The notes below the pieces were generated by a model. It had not been told where the DNA came from and did no database searches. It worked only from the letters and a program-made list of their open reading frames with translations. A stretch of DNA of 47,953 nt, taken from positions 1 to 47,953 of the forward strand of contig NZ_JAERRG010000050.1 in the NCBI RefSeq assembly GCF_016741935.1, written 5' to 3'. Source of the stretch: Streptomyces endocoffeicus. Its GTDB lineage: Bacteria > Actinomycetota > Actinomycetes > Streptomycetales > Streptomycetaceae. Position numbers and translations under genes: made by a program. Of this stretch, positions 30,893 through 38,863 are shown piece by piece; the stretch's first letter is position 1, and the number at the start of each line of letters is the position of its first letter.

Positions 30893-32164
30893 TCAACGCT
30901 CCTGGCTGAGGCGCTTGTTCAGTTCGCCCTCGACGGACTTGGCCGCCTCGGCGGGCGACTTACCGCTGAGCACGGCGGTCATATAGGTCTTGACGGGGTT
31001 CGGGGCGTTCTCCACCGCGGCCCATTCGGGGATCAGCGGGGTGGTGCCGCCGGTCGCGGCGGCCGGGGCGGCCGCCTGCGCGGCGGCGTTGCCCTTGAGC
31101 CGCGCCTGGAGCGACTCCTTGTTGGGGATGACGCCGCCTTCCTTGGCGAGCTGTCCCTCGTGGGTGTCATTGAGCGCGATCTTCAGGAACTCCTTGGCCA
31201 GTTCCTGCTTCTCGCTGCCCGCGGCGATCGCGAGGTTGGAGCCGCCGAGGAAGACACCCTCGGGCTTGCCCGCGGTCTCACCCGGGATGGTGAAGTAGCC
31301 GATGTCCTTCTCGATCTTGGGGTTGGCCTTGATCGCGAGAGCGGCCTCCCAGCCCATGCCGATGAAGGCGCCGGTCTTGCCCTTGGCGAAGACCTCGGCC
31401 TGCTGCGGGGTGGCCTCGTCCTTGTCCTTGGGGGCCTTGCTGAAGGACTGGTACTGCTTGTAGATGTCCATGGCCTTGCCGACCTTGGGGTCGGCGAGGT
31501 TGGAGACCCACTTGTCGCCGTCCTTCTTGACCAGGTCGGCGCCGGTGCCGATGGTCAGCCCGTCGAAGAAGTACCAGTTCTGGCCCGGGAGATAGATGGG
31601 CTCGGCGTCGGTCTTCTTCTGGATGGTGTCGAGGTCCTTGAAGAACTCGGTACGGGTCTTGGGGGTGTCCTTGATCCCCGCCTCGGCCCAGATCTTCTTG
31701 TTGTAGAGGACGACCCGGTTGACCACGAACCACGGCGCCGCGTACTGCTTGCCGTCGTAGACCGCGGACTCGTTCATCGTCTTCGGCCAGTCGGCGCCGA
31801 TCGACTTCTTCAGGTCATCGAGTTCGGCCAGCCCGCCGGTCTGCGCGTAGGCGGGGGTCTGGGTGTTGCCGATCTCCAGCACATCCGGCGGGTCGGACTC
31901 CGAGAGCGCCGTGGTCACCTTCTGCTGAATGCCGTTCCACTGCTGGGTCTCCAGCTTCAGCTTGGCGCCCGTCTTCTTCTCGAAAGCGGCCTTGACATCC
32001 TTCGTCCAGCCGTCCGGCGTGGAGCCGTCCATCGCCCAGACGGTGAGCGTCTGCCCCTTGAATCCGTCCGCTCCGGCCTTGTCGTCGTCGCCGTCGGACC
32101 CACAGGCCGCGACGGATACCAGCATTGCCGCGACACCCGTCGCCGCTATGAGCCCACGCTTCAC
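30893..32164 (-). CDS. dasA: Chitobiose-binding lipoprotein DasA
   Basis: A 423-residue solute-binding lipoprotein. Signal peptide of type II with lipobox SVAAC (Cys21), then the family-1 fold: LTVWAMDGSTPDGWTKDVKA, DPPDVLEIGNTQTPAYA, KQYAAPWFVVNRVVLYNKKI, FIGMGWEAALAIKANPKI and a C-terminal YMTAVLSGKSPAEAAKSVEG. It binds (GlcNAc)2 outside the membrane for DasBC. GTG 32164 follows GAGGAGAGTGCTCT. Two dre sites lie 35-75 bases upstream, so DasR repression is expected. Divergent from dasR. Loss of dasA blocks normal development in other streptomycetes. Confidence 0.95.
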   Translation of the reverse strand: MKRGLIAATGVAAMLVSVAACGSDGDDDKAGADGFKGQTLTVWAMDGSTPDGWTKDVKAAFEKKTGAKLKLETQQWNGIQQKVTTALSESDPPDVLEIGNTQTPAYAQTGGLAELDDLKKSIGADWPKTMNESAVYDGKQYAAPWFVVNRVVLYNKKIWAEAGIKDTPKTRTEFFKDLDTIQKKTDAEPIYLPGQNWYFFDGLTIGTGADLVKKDGDKWVSNLADPKVGKAMDIYKQYQSFSKAPKDKDEATPQQAEVFAKGKTGAFIGMGWEAALAIKANPKIEKDIGYFTIPGETAGKPEGVFLGGSNLAIAAGSEKQELAKEFLKIALNDTHEGQLAKEGGVIPNKESLQARLKGNAAAQAAAPAAATGGTTPLIPEWAAVENAPNPVKTYMTAVLSGKSPAEAAKSVEGELNKRLSQER

Positions 32165-32199
32165 AGAGCACTCTCCTCAGAAGGCCGGATCAGGGGTTT

Positions 32200-32215
32200 A
32201 ATGGTCCAGACCAGT
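32200..32215. promoter_or_regulatory. dre site 1 of dasA
   Basis: AATGGTCCAGACCAGT matches ACTGGTCTAGACCAGT at 14 of 16 positions; 36 bases upstream of the dasA start. Confidence 0.88.
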
Positions 32216-32223
32216 GCCCGCAG

Positions 32224-32239
32224 CTTGGCCTAGACCTTT
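32224..32239. promoter_or_regulatory. dre site 2 of dasA
   Basis: CTTGGCCTAGACCTTT matches the dre consensus at 11 of 16 positions with an intact CTAGACC core. A TTGACA-like -35 for dasA lies just beyond it on the minus strand (32245-32250), so binding here would block the promoter. Confidence 0.65.
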
Positions 32240-32427
32240 TGGGGTGTCAAGGGTGTATAAGAGTCACCGGAGGCTCCGTTACCGGACCGACACTTCCCGA
32301 CATCCGGACCGGCAGACCGCCCGGAGCCGGGACCGTGCCACGATGTGAGGCGCTGGATTCTTCAGGAGACCGGTGACGGAGACGGACGCCGGTGACGGCA
32401 GCGGACCAGGAGTCGGAAGGGCGCGCG

Positions 32428-33222
32428 ATGGACACCGAGGGGGCAACGGCGGCAGCGGCGGCCACCACGACGGCCGAGAGCGACGGCAACGGCTCCAATG
32501 GGGCACGCACCGCGCGCGTCCCGAAGTACTACCGCCTCAAGCGCCACTTGCTGGAGATGACCGAGACCCTGCCACCGGGCACCCCGGTCCCACCGGAGCG
32601 CACCCTGGCCGCGGAGTTCGACACCTCGCGCACCACCGTGCGCCAGGCGCTCCAGGAGCTGGTCGTCGAGGGGCGCCTGGAGCGGATCCAGGGCAAGGGC
32701 ACGTTCGTGGCCAAGCCCAAGGTCTCCCAGGCGCTGCAACTCACCTCGTACACCGAGGACATGAAGGCCCAGGGCCTGGAGCCCACCTCCCAGCTGCTGG
32801 ACATCGGCTATGTCACCGCCGACGACCGGCTCTCCGGGCTGCTGGACATCGCCGCCGGCGGGCGGGTGCTGCGCATCGAGCGGCTCCGGCTGGCCAGCGG
32901 TGAGCCGATGGCGATCGAGACCACCCACCTGTCGGCCAAGCGCTTCCCCGCGCTGCGCCGCAGCCTGGTGAAGTACACCTCGCTCTACACGGCACTGGCC
33001 GAGGTGTACGACGTCCGGCTGGCCGAGGCCGAGGAGACCATCGAGACCTCGCTGGCCACGCCGCGCGAGGCGGGGCTGCTGGGCACGGACGTGGGGCTGC
33101 CGATGCTGATGCTCTCGCGGCATTCGCGGGACGCGTCCGGGGAGCCGGTGGAATGGGTGCGATCGGTCTACCGCGGGGACCGCTACAAGTTCGTGGCGCG
33201 GCTCCAGCGGCCGAACGACTGA
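32428..33222 (+). CDS. dasR: GntR/HutC-family global regulator DasR
   Basis: A 264-residue regulator. Winged helix (about residues 30-100: PKYYRLKRHLLEMTETLP, LAAEFDTSRTTVRQALQELV, ERIQGKGTFVAKPK), then the UTRA ligand domain (about 115-260: LTSYTEDMKAQGLEPTSQLL, RIERLRLASGEPMAIETTHL, VEWVRSVYRGDRYKFVARL). DasR binds dre sites and is released by GlcN-6-P and related phosphosugars; it controls chitin/GlcNAc use and antibiotic production. Residues 1-28 are a low-complexity leader longer than in S. coelicolor. ATG 32428 follows GGAAGGGCGCGCG. Sequence identity to the S. coelicolor protein looks very high. Confidence 0.96.
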   Translation: MDTEGATAAAAATTTAESDGNGSNGARTARVPKYYRLKRHLLEMTETLPPGTPVPPERTLAAEFDTSRTTVRQALQELVVEGRLERIQGKGTFVAKPKVSQALQLTSYTEDMKAQGLEPTSQLLDIGYVTADDRLSGLLDIAAGGRVLRIERLRLASGEPMAIETTHLSAKRFPALRRSLVKYTSLYTALAEVYDVRLAEAEETIETSLATPREAGLLGTDVGLPMLMLSRHSRDASGEPVEWVRSVYRGDRYKFVARLQRPND

Positions 33223-33254
33223 GAAGCCCCGAACGACCGAGGAGCGCCACCGGC

Positions 33255-33280
33255 CGGGCGTGATACGCGGGCGTGATACG
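33255..33280 (+). repeat. 13-bp exact tandem duplication
   Basis: CGGGCGTGATACG occurs twice head to tail (33255-33267, 33268-33280), downstream of dasR and upstream of the symporter operon. It could be an operator pair or a chance duplication. Confidence 0.6.
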
Positions 33281-33437
33281 GCTGACCGGCTATCTTTCTC
33301 ATACCGATATACGGACGGGTAGTGACTGCCGCCGGGCCCCGGGCTTAGATTTCCTGCGCATTACACAAATGATCAGCTGTGATCCAGGTGATCGACTGTG
33401 CCGCAGGTGATGAGCCGAGGGGACTGGAGCCCGCCAC

Positions 33438-33698
33438 ATGTCAGAGACGTCCGCTTCACCCGGCAGGAGACCGGTCGTGACGCCCACGCGCGTCGTGGCC
33501 GCTCTGTGCCTGATCGCCCCGTTTGTCGGGATGCTCTGGGTCGGTTCGTACGGCAAGGTCGAGCCGACCTTCATCGGGATCCCGTTCTTCTACTGGTACC
33601 AGATGCTCTGGGTGCCGATCTCGGCCGTGCTGACCTCGGTCGCCTACGTCCTGGTCCGCCGCGAGCGGCGGGAGCGCAAGGGGGGTGACTCCGCATGA
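33438..33698 (+). CDS. DUF3311 small membrane protein, symporter partner
   Basis: An 86-residue protein with two transmembrane helices (VVAALCLIAPFVGMLWVGSY and YWYQMLWVPISAVLTSVAYV) and a basic C-terminus (RRERRERKGG). DUF3311 proteins are nearly always encoded directly before an SSS symporter, probably as an accessory subunit, as here: its stop overlaps the symporter start (ATGA). ATG 33438 has GGGGACTGGAGCCCGCCAC upstream. Confidence 0.9.
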   Translation: MSETSASPGRRPVVTPTRVVAALCLIAPFVGMLWVGSYGKVEPTFIGIPFFYWYQMLWVPISAVLTSVAYVLVRRERRERKGGDSA

Positions 33699-35308
33699 AC
33701 GGCGGAGTGAACGGCGTCGCGCTCGCCGTCTTCATCTTCTTCTTCGTGGCCGTCACGGTCATGGGCTTCCTGGCCGCGCGCTGGCGCGCCGCCGAGAACG
33801 CCAACAACCTCGACGAGTGGGGTCTGGGCGGCCGCAGCTTCGGCACCTGGATCACCTGGTTCCTGCTCGGCGGCGACCTGTACACCGCGTACACCTTCGT
33901 CGCCGTCCCGGCCGCCATCTACGCGACCGGCGCGGCCGGGTTCTTCGCGGTCCCGTACACCATCCTGGTCTACCCGCTGATCTTCACCTTCCTGCCGCGG
34001 CTCTGGTCGGTGTCCCATAAGCACGGGTACGTCACCACCTCGGACTTCGTCCGCGGCCGCTTCGGCTCCAAGGGTCTTTCGCTGGCCGTCGCGATCACCG
34101 GCATCCTCGCCACCATGCCGTATATCGCCCTCCAGCTGGTGGGCATCCAGGCGGTGCTGGACGTGATGGGCGTCGGCGGCGGGGAGAACACCAACTGGTT
34201 CATCAAGGACCTGCCGCTGCTGATCGCCTTCGGTGTGCTCGCGGCGTACACCTACTCCTCGGGTCTGCGCGCCCCCGCGCTGATCGCGTTCGTCAAGGAC
34301 ACCCTGATCTACATCGTCATCGCGGTGGCGATCATCTACATCCCGATCAAGCTGGGCGGCTTCGACGACATCTTCAGCGCGGCGAACGACAAGTTCACCA
34401 AGGCCGGCGCGGGCGGACTCGCACCCGCGGCGGAGGGGCAATGGGCGTACGGCACCCTGGCCCTGGGCTCGGCGCTCGCGCTGTTCATGTATCCGCACTC
34501 GATCACGGCGACGCTCTCCAGCCGCAGCCGTGAGGTGATCCGCCGCAACACCACGATCCTGCCGCTGTACTCGCTGATGCTGGGACTGCTGGCGCTGCTG
34601 GGCTTCATGGCCATCGCCGCCGGGGTGACGGTCGAGAACGGCCAGCTGGCCATCCCCCAGCTCTTCGAGGACATGTTCCCCGACTGGTTCGCGGGCGTCG
34701 CCTTCGCCGCGATCGGCATCGGCGCGCTCGTCCCGGCGGCCATCATGTCGATCGCCGCGGCCAACCTCTTCACCCGCAACATCTACAAGGACTTCCTGCG
34801 GCCGAACGCCACGCCCGAGGAGGAGACCAAGGTCTCCAAGCTGGTCTCGCTGCTGGTGAAGGTCGGCGCGCTGATCTTCGTGCTGGGCATGGACAAGACC
34901 GTCGCGATCAACTTCCAGCTGCTGGGCGGTATCTGGATCCTCCAGACCTTCCCGGCCCTGGTGGGCGGCCTGTTCACCCGCTGGTTCCACCGCTGGGCGC
35001 TGCTGGCGGGCTGGGCGGTCGGCATGGTCTACGGCACGTGGAAGGCGTACGACACCCCGAGCGGCACCCAGAAGCACTTCGGCAACACCGCCGATGTGCC
35101 CGGTATCGGCGAGATCGGCTACATCGGCCTCACCGCCTTCGTGCTCAACGTGGTGGTCACGGTCGTCCTGACGCTGATCCTGCGGGCGGTCAAGGCCCCG
35201 GACGGCGTGGACGAGACGTCCTCCGCCGACTACAAGGCGGACGCGGGCGACCCGGGCGTCCAGACCGACCTCCCGCCCGCCACGGCGGGCGCCCCGGGCG
35301 GCCACTGA
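33695..35308 (+). CDS. Sodium:solute symporter, monocarboxylate (MctP/MctC) type
   Basis: A 537-residue SSS-family transporter with about 13 transmembrane helices. Hallmarks: NLDEWGLGGRSFGTWITWFL near the N-terminus, GLRAPALIAFVKDTLIYIVI, and AIGIGALVPAAIMSIAAANL with FTRNIYKDF following. The DUF3311 partner and the AGRSFG-like start fit uptake of short monocarboxylates (pyruvate, acetate, propionate) with Na+; exact substrate unproven. The C-terminal tail (residues about 505-537) is acidic and cytoplasmic. Followed by a very strong terminator. Confidence 0.92.
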   Translation: MNGGVNGVALAVFIFFFVAVTVMGFLAARWRAAENANNLDEWGLGGRSFGTWITWFLLGGDLYTAYTFVAVPAAIYATGAAGFFAVPYTILVYPLIFTFLPRLWSVSHKHGYVTTSDFVRGRFGSKGLSLAVAITGILATMPYIALQLVGIQAVLDVMGVGGGENTNWFIKDLPLLIAFGVLAAYTYSSGLRAPALIAFVKDTLIYIVIAVAIIYIPIKLGGFDDIFSAANDKFTKAGAGGLAPAAEGQWAYGTLALGSALALFMYPHSITATLSSRSREVIRRNTTILPLYSLMLGLLALLGFMAIAAGVTVENGQLAIPQLFEDMFPDWFAGVAFAAIGIGALVPAAIMSIAAANLFTRNIYKDFLRPNATPEEETKVSKLVSLLVKVGALIFVLGMDKTVAINFQLLGGIWILQTFPALVGGLFTRWFHRWALLAGWAVGMVYGTWKAYDTPSGTQKHFGNTADVPGIGEIGYIGLTAFVLNVVVTVVLTLILRAVKAPDGVDETSSADYKADAGDPGVQTDLPPATAGAPGGH

Positions 35309-35346
35309 CGCCTGGCGGCGGGCCGCGCCGAATGATGACGGCTGAA

Positions 35347-35390
35347 CGACGGGCCGTCGGCTCCCCTTTCGGGAAGCCGACGGCCCGTCG
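35347..35390 (+). terminator. Symporter operon terminator
   Basis: CGACGGGCCGTCGGCT (35347-35362) pairs perfectly over 16 bp with AGCCGACGGCCCGTCG (35375-35390). Confidence 0.92.
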
Positions 35391-35409
35391 CCGTTCGCGT
35401 CAACACTCA

Positions 35410-35449
35410 CCTCGATACTTCCTGTACAGTTGTCCAGGAAGTGTCGAGG
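35410..35449. promoter_or_regulatory. 40-bp palindromic operator of the DUF1304-tetR operon
   Basis: CCTCGATACTTCCTG (35410-35424) and CAGGAAGTGTCGAGG (35435-35449) form an inverted repeat with one mismatch in 15; the centre TACAGTTGTC is itself partly symmetric. It lies 17 bases before the GTG of the DUF1304 gene, so the co-transcribed TetR very likely binds here to control its own operon. Confidence 0.8.
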
Positions 35450-35466
35450 CTAAGGGTGGACTCGCG

Positions 35467-35832
35467 GTGCAGGTTGTAGCGGAAGTTCTGGTCGGTGCGG
35501 TCGCGGTGCTGCACGCGTACATCATGGTGCTGGAGATGGTCCTCTGGCAGCGGCCGCGCGGCCGGGCGGTCTTCGGCATGGACGAGGAGACGGCCCGCAC
35601 CACCGCGCCGCTCGCCGCCAACCAGGGTCTGTACAACGGCTTCCTGGCGGCCGGACTGATATGGGGCCTGGTCGCGGCCGACCCGGTGGGCTTCCAGGCG
35701 CGGGTCTTCTTCCTCATCTGCGTCGTGGTCGCCGGTGCCTATGGGGCGGCCAGCACGTCCAACCGAAAGATCCTGTTCTCCCAGCTCGCCCCGGGCGCGC
35801 TCGCTCTGGCGGCTGTCATCATCGCCGGGTGA
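35467..35832 (+). CDS. DUF1304 membrane protein
   Basis: A 121-residue protein with four transmembrane helices: AEVLVGAVAVLHAYIMVLEM, YNGFLAAGLIWGLVAADPVG, VFFLICVVVAGAYGAA and LAPGALALAAVIIAG. Conserved family features are LHAYIMVLEMVLW and AANQGLYNGFLA. Function unknown; such genes are often under TetR control. GTG 35467 follows GGGTGGACTCGCG. The stop overlaps the start of the tetR gene (GTGA). Confidence 0.88.
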   Translation: MQVVAEVLVGAVAVLHAYIMVLEMVLWQRPRGRAVFGMDEETARTTAPLAANQGLYNGFLAAGLIWGLVAADPVGFQARVFFLICVVVAGAYGAASTSNRKILFSQLAPGALALAAVIIAG

Positions 35833-36401
35833 GCGATGATCTGACGGCGGGCCAGGACCCGCGCACCGTACGGACCCGTGGACGGCTGCGCGACGCGCTG
35901 CTCGCCGAATGCGCCGCCCAGCCACTGGAGAAGGTGAGCGTCTCCGCGGTGGTCCGCCGTGCGGGGGTGGGCCGTGCCACGTTCTATCTGCACTACGAGG
36001 ACCTCCAGGCGCTGGCCGTCGACGCGTGCGCGGAGGTGGTCCGGGACGCCGTGGAAGCGGTCCACGCCTACGAAGGCATCCCCGACCCCGAAGCACCCCC
36101 GTCCGCGCTGGCGCAGTTCTTCACCTCGGTGACGGCCCACGCCGAGCTGTACCGGGGCCTGCTCCAGGCGGGCGGCAGCGGCCCCTTGGCAGAGCTACTG
36201 CACCGCGAACTCCGCACGCGCTCCCGCCTCGAACGGGACCGCGCCGGACTCCGCCACTCGCAAGCGGCGGACTCGGCCGTGGCCGCCACGTTCACAGGCT
36301 TGTTCGCGGACTGGCTCCACGGCCTGATCGACGCGGAGCCCGACGCGCTCTCGCGTCAGGTCTGGCGCTTGCTGATCTCCATCCACAGAACCTTCCCGTG
36401 A
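35829..36401 (+). CDS. TetR-family regulator of the DUF1304 operon
   Basis: A 190-residue regulator. HTH at residues 15-60 (LRDALLAECAAQPLEKVSVS, then VVRRAGVGRATFYLHYEDL) and a C-terminal domain of the TetR_C_33-like type with FTSVTAHAELYRGLL and FTGLFADWLHGLI. GTG 35829 overlaps the upstream stop, giving coupling. The 40-bp palindrome in front of the operon is the evident target. Downstream comes GC-rich repeat copy D. Confidence 0.9.
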   Translation: MSDDLTAGQDPRTVRTRGRLRDALLAECAAQPLEKVSVSAVVRRAGVGRATFYLHYEDLQALAVDACAEVVRDAVEAVHAYEGIPDPEAPPSALAQFFTSVTAHAELYRGLLQAGGSGPLAELLHRELRTRSRLERDRAGLRHSQAADSAVAATFTGLFADWLHGLIDAEPDALSRQVWRLLISIHRTFP

Positions 36402-36427
36402 CGGCGCCACCCACGACATCGATACGC

Positions 36428-36526
36428 GGCTCCGCCTTCCAGCCCCTCCGGCGCTTGAGGAGCGGGGGCTGGGGCGGAGCCCCAGTTTCGGGAAGGGGCG
36501 GGGAGGGGAACAGCCCGCCGCAGGCG
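36428..36526. repeat. GC-rich palindromic 3'-end repeat element, copy D
   Basis: One unit: CAGCCCCTCCGGCGCTTGAG, a GGGGCGGAGCCCC hairpin and the terminal block ending CAGCCCGCCGCAGGCG, which directly touches the TGA (36527-36529) of the minus-strand gene. It lies between convergent genes. Confidence 0.9.
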
Positions 36527-37438
36527 TCAGGCAGCCGGTGCGGCGAGGTAGTCGCCGTGCTCCATGTCCTCGAGCAGGGTCGGATGAGCGGGCGTCCAGC
36601 CAAGCAGCTCCTGGGTATGGGCACTGGAGACGGGCCCGTCGAAGCCGTAGAAGGTGGCCATGGCCGGACTGTGGAAGTGCGTGGCGGCCTCCTCGGGGGT
36701 CAGGGAGACCGCTGGCAGGCCCAGGCCCCGGCCGATCGTCTCCGCGATGCCCTTGAAGCGGACCCCGCTCTCAGCCACCCCGTGCAGCACCCCACCCCCC
36801 GGAGCCTTCTCCAACGCCAGGCGGAACAGAACAGCCGCATCGCGCCGATGCACCGCGGGCCACCGGTTGCCACCGTCACCGACGTAGGCAGAGACCCCCG
36901 CCTTCCGCGCGGTGGCCACGAGCATGCCGATGAACCCGTAATCCCCGGGCCCGTGGGCCGTCGGAGCGAGCCGGACCACGCTCGCGCGCACTCCCTGGGC
37001 GGCGAAGCCCAGGCAGGCCCGCTCGCCCGGGATCCGGAAGCCGGCGATCCCGGCCGCGTCGGGCTCGTCCTTCTCGGTGCTCTCCCGCCCGCCGGGCATG
37101 ACCAGCGTGCCGGAGGTGGAGACGAACGGCTTGCCCGAGTGGGCCAGCGCCCCGCCGAGCGCCTCGATCGCGGTCCGGTCGCGCCGCTCCAGGTCGTCGG
37201 GGTCGGCGAAGTCGCCGCCGAAGGCCATGTGCAGAACGCCGTCGGCGGCCTCGGCGCCGCTCCGCAGGCTGTCGAGGTCCTCCAGGGAGCCGCGGTGCGG
37301 TGTGGCGCCCAGCGACTCCAGCCGGGCGGCGGCGGTGTCCGAGCGCGCCAGCCCGGTGACGGTGTGACCGGCCGCGATGAGCTCGGCGACGACGGTGGGG
37401 CCGGTCAGCCCGGAACCACCGGTAACGAAGACATGCAT
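36527..37438 (-). CDS. NAD(P)-dependent extended SDR (epimerase/reductase-like)
   Basis: A 303-residue Rossmann protein. MHVFVTGGSGLTGPTVVAEL is the cofactor-binding start (G-G-S-G-L-T-G), LARSD the turn after the second strand, GSLEDLDSL the third-strand motif, VVRLAPTAHGPGDYGFIGML the substrate region, and STSGTLVM holds the catalytic Ser region; the expected Tyr-x-x-x-Lys is not obvious, so it may be an atypical member. Divergent from a TetR gene with a triple palindromic operator between them; TetR-controlled SDRs of this kind often act in detoxification. Confidence 0.88.
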   Translation of the reverse strand: MHVFVTGGSGLTGPTVVAELIAAGHTVTGLARSDTAAARLESLGATPHRGSLEDLDSLRSGAEAADGVLHMAFGGDFADPDDLERRDRTAIEALGGALAHSGKPFVSTSGTLVMPGGRESTEKDEPDAAGIAGFRIPGERACLGFAAQGVRASVVRLAPTAHGPGDYGFIGMLVATARKAGVSAYVGDGGNRWPAVHRRDAAVLFRLALEKAPGGGVLHGVAESGVRFKGIAETIGRGLGLPAVSLTPEEAATHFHSPAMATFYGFDGPVSSAHTQELLGWTPAHPTLLEDMEHGDYLAAPAA

Positions 37439-37453
37439 GGGACTCCCACTTAA

Positions 37454-37516
37454 CGCCAGTGACTGGCGCTAAGTAGCGCCAGTCACTGACCTTACGGTAG
37501 CGCCAGTCACTGGCGC
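37454..37516. promoter_or_regulatory. Three-site palindromic TetR operator
   Basis: Three copies of CGCCAGT-S-ACTGGCG: 37454-37468 (perfect), 37477-37491 (CGCCAGTCACTGACC, two mismatches) and 37501-37515 (perfect, extended to 17 bp by flanking G and C). Centres are 23 and 24 bases apart. They fill the divergent promoter region between the SDR gene and the tetR gene. Confidence 0.9.
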
Positions 37517-37557
37517 AACGGAATGTCGGCCGCCGACGTGTGCGGTAATCTCGGGAC

Positions 37558-38127
37558 GTGCCACGGAGCGGAGCAGAAGCGCGTCGCCGCCTTCAACAGG
37601 CGGCCCTGGAGCTGTACCGGGAGCGCGGATTCGACCGGACCACCACGGCCGAGATCGCCGCGCGGGCGGGCGTCAACGAGCGCACGTTCTTCCGGCACTT
37701 CCCCGACAAGCGCGAGGTGCTCTTCGACGGCGAAGCCGACCTGCGCGCCACCCTGATGGACGAGGTGGCCGAGGCGCCCGACGGCCTGCGACCGCTGGAG
37801 GTGCTCCTCCACGCCTTCCGGAAGGCCGGACGGCTCCTGGAGGAGAACCGCGCGTTCTCCGAATCACGGCTGGAAATCATCGCGGCGACGCCCACACTCC
37901 GCGAACGCGAACTGGCCAAGGCCGCGTCCCTCACCGAAGCCGTGACGGAGGCGCTACGGCAGCGCGGTGTCGCCGACCGGCTGGCCGACCTGGCCGCCCA
38001 GACCGGCTGGGCCACCTTCCACCACGCGGCCGGGGCCTGGATCGACGACCCCGCGAAGAGCCTGGACGCGCACCTCCTCCGAGCCTTCGACGATCTGCGC
38101 GACCTCTCCGCGACCGTCCTGACGTGA
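37558..38127 (+). CDS. TetR-family repressor divergent from the SDR gene
   Basis: A 189-residue regulator with the HTH at residues 10-55 (ALELYRERGFDRTTTAEIA, then ARAGVNERTFFRHFPDKREV) and a C-terminal ligand domain with TGWATFHHAAGAWIDD. The start is GTG 37558 with TCGGGAC before it; the usual strong Shine-Dalgarno is missing. It is the evident reader of the CGCCAGTSACTGGCG sites at 37454-37516, controlling itself and the SDR gene. Confidence 0.92.
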   Translation: MPRSGAEARRRLQQAALELYRERGFDRTTTAEIAARAGVNERTFFRHFPDKREVLFDGEADLRATLMDEVAEAPDGLRPLEVLLHAFRKAGRLLEENRAFSESRLEIIAATPTLRERELAKAASLTEAVTEALRQRGVADRLADLAAQTGWATFHHAAGAWIDDPAKSLDAHLLRAFDDLRDLSATVLT

Positions 38128-38200
38128 GTACCGGTACCTAAGCCGCCCTGAGCGGCCGCGCGGATCCGGACCACCGGGGCCGGGGCCTACCGTCCGGTAT

Positions 38201-38863
38201 ATGACCGAAATTGAGGCGCCCGCCGGAAAGGGCGGCGATGGGTGGCGCGTCGGGTGCACCAGCGTGCTGGCGCTGGTCGTGGCCGGGATCGCGGGGCTCG
38301 CGTACGCGAGCGTTGACTCCACGTACCCCGACGTCGACCCCGAGAAGCGGGCACGCCGGCTCTCCGGGTACTCCCGGGACGCCTACGCCGCGCTCGGCAT
38401 CGACCGCACCGTCGAAGGCGGCTACGTCGATGTCAACGACAACAACTCCTACGGGCACAACGACTGCTACCCGGACGGCTTGTTCAGCATCGCCGACCCG
38501 CCCGTGGAGGGCGCATACCGGCTGTACCACGAGTGGACCCTGAGCAAGGTGCGCAAGGCGGAGGCACTCCCCGGACTGCGCGGGGTGCGCCAGCGCCTCG
38601 ACGCCAAGGGATGGCACGTCACCGAGTACGGCAAGGACAAGCAGATCGAGGAATGGAGCGTCCGGGCGGAGCGCGACGGCGGCTACGAAATCCACGTCAC
38701 CTGGGAACCGGAATTCCAGCGGCTCACCGGGTTCGCCAGCGCGCCATGCGCGATGGACCCCGGCTGGCCGGAGAAGAAGCGGGAAGAGGAGAGGGAGCAG
38801 GGATACAGCGGTTCCTACGACGGGCCGACCCTGAACTTCCCCCCGGCGCTCACTCCGCGTTAG
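38201..38863 (+). CDS. Membrane-anchored protein, unknown function
   Basis: A 220-residue protein. A short polar start, then one hydrophobic anchor (GCTSVLALVVAGIAGLAYAS, about residues 18-37), then an extracellular-looking region with DVNDNNSYGHNDCYPDGLF, GWHVTEYGKDKQIEEWSV and a Cys pair (Cys90 and Cys186 roughly). The Cys of RVGCTS is not in a good lipobox. ATG 38201 lacks a Shine-Dalgarno, so translation may be leaderless. The 3' end overlaps the next, convergent gene by 4 bases. I do not recognise the family. Confidence 0.78.
   Translation: MTEIEAPAGKGGDGWRVGCTSVLALVVAGIAGLAYASVDSTYPDVDPEKRARRLSGYSRDAYAALGIDRTVEGGYVDVNDNNSYGHNDCYPDGLFSIADPPVEGAYRLYHEWTLSKVRKAEALPGLRGVRQRLDAKGWHVTEYGKDKQIEEWSVRAERDGGYEIHVTWEPEFQRLTGFASAPCAMDPGWPEKKREEEREQGYSGSYDGPTLNFPPALTPR

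Noticed and set aside
33644..35410. Long minus-strand open frame opposite the symporter
   Set aside because: Asp/Arg/Gly-rich shadow of the symporter codons with no ribosome binding site or motif.
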